Assembly: GCA_014058105.1 (NCBI GenBank)
Contig: JACGCM010000440.1
Location: 3,472,001-3,536,000, forward strand
Source of the DNA: Kingdonia uniflora
Taxonomy: Eukaryota; Streptophyta; Magnoliopsida; Ranunculales; Circaeasteraceae
Length of the DNA stretch: 64,000 nucleotides
Reading direction: 5' to 3'
Shown here: positions 10,654 through 21,109 of the stretch, piece by piece
Position numbering within the stretch: the first letter of the stretch is position 1
Layout: each line of letters begins with the position of its first letter
The notes under the pieces: model-generated
What the model saw: the letters and a program-made list of their open reading frames with translations, nothing else
Told to the model about the DNA's origin: nothing
The model's database searches: none
Translations under genes and position numbers: made by a program

Positions 10654-11025
10654 CTACTTGGAATAAGATTTCAGCATTTTCTCTAGAAGGCGAACTGTTT
10701 CAGAACATTCCAATAAAGGATCTGCTGGAGGAAGGTCTGAAGCTTTCTCAGACGCACTAGCAGCATCACCAGCCACCTCTTCCTCCTCAGAAGGGAACTC
10801 GATCTCTACATACCTACCATTACGGGCCAGTGCCACATCATCAACACTTAGCCCAAAACAATAGTACGAGTTGATAAAGTCATCTTTTTCCACTAAGGTT
10901 GCTACAACAGCATCAGACATGAACTTGTCATGCTTTGACAGTTCACTGAACTTTTCTACAGTTACGGGAGCATCTACAGCCCTTCTCTCTCTCTCCAACT
11001 GAAACTCACCCTTGAGCTCCTTCAC
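10654..11025 (-). pseudogene. Antisense ORF of Tat element 1, acidic segment
   Basis: 123 codons with an acidic, serine-rich stretch (FPSEEEEVAGDAASASEKAS) and a C-terminal leucine-rich helix (VRLLEKMLKSYSK). The counterpart in element 2 lies at about 44294-44830 but has several stops. No family was recognised. The neighbouring frames on this strand make it part of the same antisense gene. Confidence 0.55.
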
Positions 11026-12072
11026 GCGAGCTAACTGAACCTTGAACTTTGCCGTCAGATCGTCAAATTCCTGGCCTCTCTTGTCCAGACATTATCTGTC
11101 CCCCTTCAGCATCGTTGATAGCTACTAATATAACAAAAATAAAAAAGTCAGTTCAACAGCTTCATTCAGTTCGAAGGAAACATCAAGTAAACAGTTTTTT
11201 AACTATATACCGCGAACGTGTGCTCGAGATACTCATCCTCGAGCTTATGGGAGTTCGTCCCGGCCATATGAAAGTATCTCCGTTCCAACTCTTTCACCTT
11301 GGCAGCAGCATGAGGGTGAGTCACATCACTGTCCTCCTCCATATGTCATTTTCTCCTCATATTCTTCTCAACATCCCCAAGCGCAGACACGCTCACTTCA
11401 GGCTTTTCCTAGACACCACCAGCAGCAGGCTTTGCGATCTCTTGTTTTGTGGGCACAGCCTCAACATCTGAGCAACTTTGTTATGCTGGCTTTCGGGCTT
11501 TGCAAATAAGCCGCTTGGTAATCTGAAGAACAAAAGGTGAAGGACTAAGCAAGTTAGCAACAGTCTCTACAGTCTTCCCCTCGACCATAGCTTATTTTTC
11601 TTGAGCTCACTAAACTTTTGGCACTATTGAAACTACTCTTTTGTGCCTTCGGATACCCAATTTACTGAGTACCGTTGTTAGCTCGTCTTGGTCGTAAGCA
11701 ATACAATCAAACAGACTAGTCTTATTTGGAGTAGTTAACGGTTTGGGCACTGCCAAACAAAGGGAACAAAATATCAGTTACACAACATGCGGACATAACT
11801 ATCAACTATACGAAGGTTGGTCAAAATTACTTACTCAAATTAAAATATCTATGGTTTAGCTCGAGTGCTGGTTCATCTGGAACTTGCAAACAACTACCCT
11901 CAACCCACACAAGGTGGTCGTTCCACGGCCTACCCGCAGACTCAAAATTAAAGAATTTCGGCCTAGCCGAGTCACTATACAGGTAACCACTGTTTTAACC
12001 CTCCATATACATAAACTTGCAAAACTTCAAAACATCTTCAGCCACAAACTGCTTTGCAGTTCCTTCCTTCCT

Positions 12073-12681
12073 CTATTTTTTGTTCAGCGCCTCCCATACC
12101 CTCATCATCTCATACACATTCCCATTTAATTGGGCAGGGCAGCATTGTAACGCATTCATAACCCCTTTCTGAAAGTAGGTCAGCAAAATTCTAAGGCCAT
12201 AGACGACCTGATTCATGAAACATAAAAAAAACCCCACGTGGGCATGATAACCAAAGCCCATTATAATTTGAGAAGCTAACCCATCACTAATACATCAATC
12301 CTTCTTCTACTTTTCCAAATAGGGAAGTTGATAATACATTGCTTCCCTCACTTTTTCTGAGACATAGGCTTTGAACCAGAGACCTTGGTCCTCCCCATAC
12401 CTACCCCACACTCTTAGGTATTTCATTCTATATCTCAAGTACTCTTTCCCTACATCTACCCCCTCTGGGTATATGACAAGGACTCCCTCTTTCTCCCTTT
12501 TATCCTCCTTCCCTTTTGCGCCCTCAGATCTATTGGGCCCTACCACCTCTATTGTCGCCCCCACACTATTAGCAGTTTCCTCCATTACACTACACTCGTT
12601 TCCCCTCCTCGAAGATGATGTTTCTTCAGAATCAGATGAGACAACTAACCTACTAGCAGGAATACTAGGTTTAGAACGCAT
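12073..12681 (-). pseudogene. Antisense ORF of Tat element 1, central conserved segment
   Basis: Two adjoining minus-strand frames, 12307-12681 and 12073-12261, separated by stops. The first begins MRSKPSIPASRLVVSSDSEE, a serine/acid-rich N-terminal tail, and continues to GLWFKAYVSEKVREAMYYQL. The second contains FMNQVVYGLRILLTYFQKG and CCPAQLNGNVYEMMRVWEAL. Element 2 keeps the second block at 45820-46008 with LLNQVVYGLRIPLTFFQKG. Conservation is highest here, so this is the likely globular core of the antisense product. It is reminiscent of plant retroelement proteins of unknown function, and no confident family name is given. Confidence 0.6.
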
Positions 12682-13697
12682 ACTGAACCTACAGATACAT
12701 AGACATTTTTATCATTATCACTACGTTACAAATAAAACAAACAGACCCACCTTCTACTCATTCAACACGTCTATTTCCCTAAATCCCAATACATAAAACT
12801 AAAATAAAATCATTTCAAATTTCCATCTTCTTCTTCAACAAACACATTTTCTCTCTCTAAGATAACATATACCACAAATCCTACATTACAGACTTTCTCT
12901 TAATTTTATTTTTCCAAAATCCCCTGAAAACCCTAGTTTTTAAAACCAACTATACAGATTACTAACATTTACAGATTACTACATAACACAGAGTACTTAC
13001 AAAATCAAACAGACAAAAGTTTTTCATCACCAACCTGCACTTGCTGAACAGCAATCCTCTGCTTTACCTGGCCGTCTCTTTGAATATGAACATTCCCATC
13101 GCCTCTCTAACAACCTCCTATCACTTTATGAAGATGTCTTTCTTAAAATATAATCAGCACTCAAATGCCTCCTCTCCTTGAAAATGATATGCGTACCACT
13201 TTATTCTCTCTCTGAAACTATAGACAATTTATGAGAGATAGAGAGATGAGTTTTTATACTATCCCTCAGTTTATGAAATGATGACTCCTTCTGATACTTG
13301 TTAGTCATCCCCACTGTTGCTATAGGCACGTCTTTTTATTTCACAACATCATCATGACTTCTGTGATAACGCTGCCACCATCACGTTTATCTCCTTTATC
13401 TACCATTACCAACCCTACATCTTTTCTCAGCCCAGTACCAAAATGACCAATCATCTTACTTATACTCTACCAAGATCGTACAAATTTTCCTAAAATAGCT
13501 TAATTTTCAAAATTCAAAGATATCCCTACAGTTGTTAAAATCCTACAGCTGTCCTACACAGTATCCGTACTCAATAAATATAACAGAATACTTTATAAAA
13601 TTAGATTGGAACATCAAATACTTTATTCTCTCACGATCTCTCATATTACATTTATTTAAAACTCCACCAAAGAATACTACCACAAAATATATTACTT

Positions 13698-13946
13698 TTA
13701 CCAAATCTCACAACCTCGAGCTCCCCAGTTACATCTGAAGCAACCCTGATGGTTCGGTTGCCCACACAGAATTAACTCCCCATTTACTGCCTTTACATCC
13801 TCTTCTATGATCTTATCGCATGTGAGCAGTAGAACAGTCAGTTCTAGATCACTGGAATCCAATAGAGGCCTACAAAAAATGTTGCACCAAATGAAGCGAT
13901 CATGCTCGACACGCCTGCCTTCATCATCCAAGCCAACCAGATTCAA
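13698..13946 (-). pseudogene. Antisense ORF of Tat element 1, segment between N-terminal and central parts
   Basis: 82 codons: MNLVGLDDEGRRVEHDRFIW and, later, LLTCDKIIEEDVKAVNG. The matching stretch in element 2 (about 47450-47700) is broken by stops but has the same words on the minus strand. No domain was recognised. Confidence 0.45.
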
Positions 13947-14833
13947 TGGTCATTCTGAAAGTACAGTATCATACGCCAAGTGACAAAAATAGCATTTACA
14001 AAGTTCAGCAACCTTTATATGAAACCAGCCATCCGCTGCCTGCTGCATACGCTGAGAGCGAGTCCTCATCATGCTCGAAGGCAACAACTCAAAAACAATG
14101 CAAGTAACAACAACAAGGAACCCCTACTTATAGACAAAGGAAGATCTCTGTAGAATCAATCACCCCATAGATTTTCTTCATAAAATATTCGAACGAACAT
14201 CTATGGAATAATAGAAAATATATGCAGACTATAGTGACAAATCATTACCCCCATAGCTTAAAATATCCCCTCAGACGCGTGCATGGCAACAGCCACGATG
14301 ATAGCTAGTCAAATAGTCACACACACAACTCCATCTTAACCCTGTCACACAGCCCACATAAACTTGAGACTTCCAGTTCGAACTAACAACTCGACCTTCT
14401 CTAAATTTTACCTCAACTCTCACTACCATTTTTTTCCCTTCATACCTAGGACACCTACTTATCTATATTATCAACGCCAATGGTAGAAACAAAAAGGGAA
14501 AATAACCAAGCCTGAAGACACAGTATCATCATAACATAAAATATATATGTTATTCAGTCCAAAAATTACTCTTACAAAATACTTTACAATAGAGATTTTA
14601 CAGATTACATCATTTTGCATCAAGTATCAGCTCGAAATCCTTTTCCTAGCACGAACAGTTCACAGAAGAAGTAAACCCCAAACTTTGATCCCATGCTGTA
14701 AGATGTAGGGAAGTCAGAAATAGGTTTCACATATAAAAGATCTTCTTCATGGCCAAAGAACAATGGTCCATGGAAGAAAATGATCATCTGTATCCTCCTC
14801 GCCTCCCCGCATACTAGAGACAGATAGAAGGCC

Positions 14834-15166
14834 TCATTTCTTCCAGAAGACCCACTCATTTGCAAGATATCGATAAGGCTCCCTCGGCCGAATGCCTGCC
14901 ACATCAACTTCAGTTGTAATAGCCTCCTCCACTAGTAGACGAAGACCGTTTCGACTTTTCGCCTCAGATGTCACCAAGTAATGAAAATGTACTATTTGGT
15001 AGTAATCACCATCTGCCTCCATCACTTCTTCATAAGGCATACGATAAAAAGTGGGAGACACAGGAATTGGAGTAGGTAGCGGTTGATAGCCAAAATACCT
15101 GATACGCAACTCCTCCATCTTCCTCCAGATCCTAGACTCTCGGGCCTGAGTCCTAATCGTCACCAT
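14834..15166 (-). pseudogene. Antisense ORF of Tat element 1, N-terminal segment
   Basis: 110 codons, starting about 310 bp inside the 3' LTR on the minus strand: MVTIRTQARESRIWRKMEEL, then PTFYRMPYEEVMEADGDYYQ. The same start is present in element 2 at 48992 (MVTAKNQSRESRI, PTYHRMSYEEVMEAGNDYYQ). An overlapping frame at 14620-14907 continues the downstream part after a frameshift. The position suggests that transcription starts in or near the 3' LTR and runs against gag-pol. Confidence 0.6.
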
Positions 15167-15466
15167 TATTATCGAAAGAAAATAATGAGGAAGAAATCAT
15201 AGATGAAAGGTTTACACCTCAAAACAAAACTTAGAGTAACTTTTATACACAGATTAACATTTAAAACAGACTCTACAAATTCTCAACGCCAAATGGATTC
15301 CCCATGCAACAATATTTGACTACAGTCATTGATTCTAGGAAACCCAACAGACACTAACAGAGTTTCATGAATTGCCATTGGAAATCAACCTCCAACATAA
15401 CTACAATATTTAATGACACTTCTCAACCAGCACCACTCACCTACAATCATTCTCGTACTGTTGGCT

Positions 15467-15479
15467 GTGAGAGGGTGGT
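15467..15479 (+). promoter_or_regulatory. Polypurine tract of Tat element 1
   Basis: GTGAGAGGGTGGT ends directly at the first base of the 3' LTR. A purine run at this place primes plus-strand DNA synthesis in LTR elements. Element 2 has GAAAGGTGGCGGT at the same place. Confidence 0.65.
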
Positions 15480-16202
15480 TGTAGTAGCTTATTCCGTATA
15501 GCGAGCTTATGCTTCATCTTCAAACTACAGACAAACTTTTAACCTTAACAACAAAGCGAGTGGCTCAATCACAAATATGTACAAAATGATTTTATCAACC
15601 AATACCACTCATCCCCAGCAATACTCGTGTTATTGGTTGAGAGCCGTCTTATAATAGCTTATTTTGTATTTTAGGCTCAAACTTCACCCTCGATCTCATT
15701 AGCATATAGGAAGCACTACTAAAGACGTAACCAAACTTTCACCAGTTCGAGACATTAATTTTGGCCTTTACACTAACAGTTCAACCTGCGCGAAGTATGC
15801 AGTTAGCAATAGAACCGTTGTACAGCAGCAAAGGCCAAAAAGTTTCACAACCTGGTCAAAGAATATCTTACACTCACTTTGTAATGTCCATCATTAAGAA
15901 ACTTCATGGTCATCAAACTGTCATATTAGAGAACCTGGAGAATTGCAAATGAGGGATGAAACGATCACCATAGAAAATTTCCTACTCTATCATCCTATAT
16001 TCTAAAATGATTCATTGTAATACACTAGCAATCTTAATAAGATCGTCACTTTCTTGAAAAACTTCGGAGAGGTCGTGGTTTTTAACCTATTCAAAGGTTT
16101 TCCACGCTAAATAGTCTTGTTGTTTATTGTATATTATTCTTGAACGCTCTAAATATATTTGGTGTAAAGGCTAAGTCCGTATCCCAGAATTAGGCTATTA
16201 CA
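15480..16202 (+). repeat. 3' LTR of Tat element 1
   Basis: 723 bp, TGTAGTAGCTTATTCC to GGCTATTACA. It is colinear with the 5' LTR but clearly diverged, mostly by transitions, and followed by the target duplication GGGTG at 16203-16207. Confidence 0.93.
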
Positions 16203-16207
16203 GGGTG
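16203..16207. repeat. Target-site duplication of Tat element 1, right copy
   Basis: GGGTG, identical to 2748-2752. Confidence 0.9.
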
Positions 16208-17276
16208 CAGGTTATGGAATTGCTCCTAGTTAAGTGCCTCTTTAGAGGTATTTGAATGGTGTATCATCATTTATCAATGGCAAACCGGGAGAGGGCTCCC
16301 CGGCCAAACCAAGGGGTAACTTAGAAAGAAAAAAATTAACTATATGGTAACTATTTTTATTTAGCAGCCCTAAGTCCATCTCCTCCATTTTAAGTGAGTA
16401 AATAACTTATCATTCAGGCGCTACTTGAATTTCTGTAGGCCACAGCCTCATTTGAGTATCTCAAAATTTATGCTCTGGCGGTGGCAGCTTCCTAACTCCA
16501 ATGTACGATCTTCTATACCTTATTACAGAAATTAGAAAAGTCTGACTTGATGGGGAAAAGAAGAGTTTAAGTCTTCAAACCATATTTGGCAATGTGGATA
16601 TACTATGAAAGTGGTGTTTTCACTTGCTTATTCAATGTGAATATACTATGAAAGTGGAGTTTTATTGCAGGCTACTCGTATTTTGCATCCAATTTTTCAA
16701 GATTCTTCTGCCCCACACCTATTTGTCCATGATACAATGGGGACTCCTAAATTTTAAAGCACTGGTTACGGCGCCTTAGAGCTTGCTTATGGTATCTTTA
16801 ATTGAATCATCTTTTAACAAAAGTAACACATAAAAGTGAATGAATCTTTTATAAGTGGTATTTTACCAAACTGGCTTCTACTTGGGACAATAATTAGAGT
16901 TTGCTAATAACAGAAGCCCATAAATAGTCGACTCTCCGAAAAGATAAGAATTTCCTTTGAATTTATATTTCAGATTCTCTGAAAAAAAATATTTACAAAA
17001 TGAACCACAAGTTTTTCTTCTATTTCACATTTTGTTTCTATGAAATCGAAAACTTAATGCACAGATATATGATATATTTTATAAGTGAAAGCATTCTTAA
17101 AACATATTATGAAATAACAGATACTATAGCTGCCACTCTTTTCATCGATCATTATAATAGCCTAGCTTTCCAATGAACTGCTGCAATGAATCCCCATTTA
17201 ATCTGAAGTTGAAGGGCTTTCACCAGTTAGAAGATTGGAGGGGTCGTCCTAGTATCCGAGGGTGCACAGTCGTAGA
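16208..17276. other. No gene seen; flank of Tat element 1
   Basis: AT-rich sequence without a supported gene. A short direct repeat (AATGTGGATATACTATGAAA near 16592, AATGTGAATATACTATGAAA near 16636) is present. On the minus strand, in gene sense, it lies downstream of the final DXR exon and may be its 3' flank. Confidence 0.4.
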
Positions 17277-17430
17277 TCAAACAATAATAAGAGATGGTAG
17301 TAAGCCGGTAGCATATTTTTGGGCCCACAAGTCCTTGTATAATTTCCTCAAAAGATGGTTGACTACTAACTCAGCCATGTGCTTGTCGCATATAAGCTCC
17401 ACATACTTGAATATATCAAGGTAGCTTATT
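17277..17430 (-). pseudogene. DXR: DXR last exon (1-deoxy-D-xylulose 5-phosphate reductoisomerase), copy A
   Basis: DXR makes MEP from DXP in the plastid isoprenoid pathway. The frame [20 protein letters not shown] then [17 protein letters not shown] follows the C-terminal domain of plant DXR. It is the third of three exon-like blocks in correct order on the minus strand. The base pair where the splice acceptor AG should be (minus-strand reading, 17432-17431) is AA, and the C-terminal residues after LLPS differ from the family ending, so the copy is a pseudogene. The window contains no 5' exons for this copy. Confidence 0.85.
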
Positions 17431-18252
17431 TTGAAATGAAGACATTTCTTATAAGCTGAGAAGCTCAAGACAAATATCTAAGAGAAAGCATTTAGGAAAA
17501 CAACTACTATGGCTAGTCCATTGCTTCTAGAAGGATGTGTATATCTGATACCCACTTACGGCTAGTCTCTAGCTCTTAAATTATCATGTAAGAAAATAAT
17601 AAAGATCATATACACAAAATATTAGCATGGCTTTCACAGATTAAATTCCTGAAGAAAATTAGTTTCGGAGTAAGGTAAAATAGCAACACTGTATACAAGG
17701 TTACTAACTTGTGCTACTAGGTGACTGTTTGCATTCCCGTATCAGCAATCCAGTACTATTACCAATACTTCATGGATATTGCACTTCTAAATGCAACTTT
17801 TATTTTTATTGACTATGCATGCTCATTCATTAGCTTCTTATGTTTTAGTCAGAAAGCAATGTACAAAGTTAGTACAGTGTTACTGGGTTAGTCTTCCTAC
17901 CAGAAGGTCTTGAAATATTCAGCACTAGTTTCTTAGTAAGGAAATGAAGGTTCTTATACCCATTTCTCATTTATGTTTATGTTTTGATATCTCTGTATGT
18001 GCACCATAACTAATAACATAACTAGTAACATAACATTAATAATATATGTTGGTGTATCCCTTATTTTATATACTAGTGTTGCTTATAGCCACATTCAATA
18101 TTTTTAGTATTATGATGCATAACACTATTCCACATTGTCATAATGGACAAAAAAATTCTCCACTTTTCCTTCTAGACAACCCTCTTCATTAATCAGGGCA
18201 TTTTAAACTCATCGAGCTTGATAAAATCATAACAATGTAAGAAAATACTTAC

Positions 18253-18399
18253 TTTTCACCGATGAACATCTCCATAGCCTTCTCCTTAACAGTGCTAAAA
18301 ACACCAGTCATAGTGTCTCTTGCTCGGCCAGCAGCATAAGCAAGTTTCATGGATGAATATTTTACATTGTTAGGAACTTTAAATGTTAGTAAACCTTGC
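18253..18399 (-). pseudogene. DXR: DXR penultimate exon, copy A
   Basis: Minus-strand exon flanked by a CAG acceptor (18402-18400) and a GTAAGT-type donor (18252 downward). The translation contains [20 protein letters not shown] then [13 protein letters not shown] and [12 protein letters not shown]. This matches the DXR segment that normally reads [30 protein letters not shown] with a few substitutions. The phase with the flanking exons is right: the lysine codon is split as AA|G at both junctions. The loss of a GG pair in the AGRAGGTM motif to RD is unusual. Confidence 0.88.
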
Positions 18400-18517
18400 C
18401 TGCATCACCAAAGAAAAATAACGACATGAATCCACTTATATATATTTGTGCAGACTGTGTATTTACTTCATTTGTATTAATAATTATTAAGCAAAAGAGT
18501 GTAAAATAGGTATTTAC

Positions 18518-18639
18518 TTGCAAAGATCAAGACGGGGCCATGTTATCTCTGAGCAATATACTCTGTCTGGCCATGATAGTGTGTAAAGTATTGGCAGACG
18601 CATATCAGGCCATCCCAATTGAGAAAGAACAGATGAATC
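18518..18639 (-). pseudogene. DXR: DXR antepenultimate exon, copy A
   Basis: Minus-strand exon between a CCAG acceptor and a GTAAAT donor. [20 protein letters not shown] and [19 protein letters not shown] are diagnostic of plant DXR. The block is free of stops. Upstream in gene sense the next expected exon (with the IVIHPQSIIHS motif) is absent: the sequence passes through an intron-like stretch and then meets a LINE fragment at 19 kb. Intron retention shows this is a DNA-level copy and not a processed one. Confidence 0.9.
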
Positions 18640-18711
18640 CTGGAAAAATATTTAAAAAGAGAATAATGAAAACCATATCAAATAGAATATTGATAATCAG
18701 ATCAATCATTC

Positions 18712-18820
18712 GACATACCCAATGCGAAAATCATCACCAGAAACACATAATCAAAATTTAAAGTCTTCCGCATTTTTTCCAATTGCAATCTAACTTTAAA
18801 AAAAATCAAACCTTACTCTC
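18712..18820. repeat. Dispersed direct repeat, copy 2
   Basis: Matches 1395-1505 in the same orientation (CATACCCAATGCGAAAATCA, CCAATTGCAATCTAACTTT). See copy 1. Confidence 0.7.
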
Positions 18821-18960
18821 AAGTTCAAAAATTAACACTAGTATCACAATCAACTTAAACAATAAGAATAAAACAACATTAAGCCTAAATACAGTATGAA
18901 GCAACACCCAACAAAAAAATAAAACATGGAATCTAATATGTAAGGTTTCGTTACCTGTTT

Positions 18961-19265
18961 GGGATATGGAGATATTGTGCTCACAAAGCCATGAATTGTA
19001 TTGTGGTTTCTACAAATAATAGTTTTAAGGTCTTCCCACCGTTTAGCGGTATACTAGTGTGTATGATATACTCATTACTATTATCCACCTTCAAGTGAAT
19101 ATCTCCTTTCCAAATGAACCATACACCATTTTTAGTGCCAGTAGAAGGGATAATGAGATAGTTGCGATACCCTAGTTGGCTTATTTTTTTAGAGCTAGAG
19201 TATATATCTAATTTGGTTTCCATGATGAATAAAATATCAGGTTTTTCAATTTGAATGTAGGTTTT
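18961..19265 (-). mobile_element. LINE ORF2 endonuclease fragment
   Basis: The minus-strand frame 18981-19223 preceded by EKPDILFI reads METKLDIYSSSKKISQLGYR, then GTKNGVWFIWKGDI. Plant L1-type endonucleases carry M-E-T-(K/R) with the catalytic Glu, followed about 25 residues later by S-G-G-(L/I)-W-(L/V/F)-(L/W)-W. Only this part of the endonuclease is present. It seems to have truncated both the DXR copy and the C2-gene fragment on its flanks, or landed between them. Confidence 0.7.
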
Positions 19266-19589
19266 CTTTCAGTGTCACAATTTTGTGGTTACTGCCATAA
19301 TTCTGAGAATTTATAATACAGTAGAAGATGTTCAACAGTCAACAGATAAAATCCAATCTCAAGAGAAACCTAGCTCTGACGAACAAAATAAATATATGGC
19401 AAATATAGTAACAATAGGACACACAAATCAAAGAGAAAAAAAGTTGTAGTACGTAATAGTGGCCAAGAAAACAACTTCAATTGTAAGAGAAGTCCTCAAG
19501 TATATTTGCTATGTACTCAAAGTGGTGCTCAAATCTCTCAATGCCACAATTCTAAGAAGTAAAAAATAGTAGAAGATGCACAATTGTCA

Positions 19590-19982
19590 ACAAATAAAAT
19601 CTCAATTGATAGAGCTTCTGCTGACTGTGGTGACAAAGAAGCAGGCATTATTGATCTCTGCACTATCTCTGATGATTCAAGGTTGGTTTTCAATTCGAAT
19701 AAATGGATCGACAGCTGCATGAATTGTGGAGCACAATAACATTAAAACTATGTGAGAAAAACATATGACATGTAGAAAACTTGCCAAAATCAGAATTTTG
19801 CAAAGAGTAGGTGCATACACATAAAGAAGGACGATGTTCCGCACCAGTACCCGACAATGTGAGAGGGATATTAACTTTAAGCTCATTTCGTTATGCTGCA
19901 GATACGACTTCTACAAGGTTTAATAATGCAGTTCCCACAATAGAGACCTTATTCTTCGGTCCTTGGTTAGTGACCTAGATCA
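19590..19982 (-). pseudogene. EEIG1/EHBP1-type C2-domain protein fragment
   Basis: Plant proteins with an N-terminal EEIG1/EHBP1 C2 domain have a strand reading like KNKVSIVGTALLNLVEVVSA; this is present at about 19895-19972, followed by a stop (TAA) and ELKVNIPLTLSG. A second block at 19640-19710, ELKTNLESSEIVQRSIMPAS, is the segment that follows the C2 domain in the same family. The two blocks are in order on the minus strand with an intron-like gap. The in-frame stop and the loss of the rest make it a pseudogene. The identification is by remembered family sequence. Confidence 0.65.
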
Positions 19983-21109
19983 GAAAAATAAAAATCAGTT
20001 CCTTTTCAGAATCTCAAACTATTCACCAATTGGATGCAACTTTCAACTTTATAATCAAACTCAGAGAGGTGTAATCTCTCTATAACAACATTCCACAAAT
20101 GAATTTTGATTTGGGGATGGCAATTTGCAGTAAAGGTTATTAATTTTGATCAAATTCAAAGAAGTTAGGGTTTCAATTTGTAATTTTAGGAGTAATTTAG
20201 GGTTTAGGTGGACAAAAATTTAAAACCCCAAATCCAAACAATCATCGGAGAGAAAGAGAGAGGAGTTCTCAAACCTTTGATAATTTAGAAACTATAAGGC
20301 TACCCTTCAAAAGTTAGTTTTAAGAGGATATTTGACAGGGGTAGTTACAGGAATACAATACTACCCTCTAACAAATGAAATATGACAAATTTTTAAAGCA
20401 ATTTTAGACTATAAGTTTGTATTTGACAAGGGATAAGTTTGTCATGCAAAAAATATTCTTTTTGATTAATTTTTGTCAAAAATATCTAATGGCCAACATT
20501 AAATCCTCATATTGAGGTTAAAAATATAGCCTTTAATGACTCCTAAACTTGTGTAGGGGAATCTGATCAATGGTTGGGATGTGTTCTCATTCTATGGTTT
20601 TTCCTTTAATAGTATAGATATATCAATATCCATCCTGTATTTTATTATCAATAGTACTAAAGGATTAACCATGTCATGAGAATTAATCTCGACCGTTAAT
20701 CACACTACCCTCTACATGTTGAGGAAAATTAAAAGTTTAGGTTATAACAATAAATATATAGAATCGCAATAGCCCTTTGATCATAAGGGTTATTTCTTAT
20801 ATTCTCACAATTTATTTAATCCTAAACTGCCACCATTACGACTATACCAAATCAGTTAAAAAATAGGCATCCCGATCTTAATTATTTTATGAAATAATGG
20901 GTATATATGGAAGTCTAACCCACTAGTTTTTGTCTATACGAAATCAAGGGTATTTTAGGAAGTCTAAATACAAAATAAGGTGACGAATTTTTTTGAAATT
21001 CCGAAATTACCCCTTCACCATTTAACTAAATTCCATACTATCTTCTTATCTCATCTCTAACTAAAAACCTAAACCTAACCCCAAGCACAACAATATCTTA
21101 GAGATATTG
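19983..21109. other. No gene seen; AT-rich spacer
   Basis: No reading frame or repeat of note. In the minus-strand sense, 19983-20300 lies upstream of the C2-gene fragment and may contain its intron. The rest is low-complexity AT-rich sequence up to the pararetrovirus-like region. Confidence 0.4.

Larger units (their letters stand above)
2753..16202 (+). mobile_element. Ty3/gypsy LTR retrotransposon, Tat lineage (element 1), PR/RT-deleted
   Basis: A complete insertion of 13,450 bp: LTRs at 2753-3487 and 15480-16202, both TG...TACA, with matching GGGTG duplications outside. The primer site follows the 5' LTR and a purine run precedes the 3' LTR. The inside order is gag, remains of an additional RNase H, integrase, a tandem-repeat block, then about 7 kb of minus-strand reading frames. 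Compared with its relative at 34441-50065, it lacks protease and reverse transcriptase, so it could have moved only with help or lost them afterwards. The Tat assignment rests on the TGGCGCCGTCTGTGGG primer site, an RNase H placed after the polymerase region, long antisense frames before the 3' LTR and 3' tandem repeats. About 33 mismatches in the first 188 aligned LTR bases point to an old insertion. Confidence 0.92.

Noticed and set aside
12371..12796. 141-codon plus-strand frame in Tat element 1
   Set aside because: Complement of the conserved antisense segment 12307-12681; no counterpart frame in element 2.
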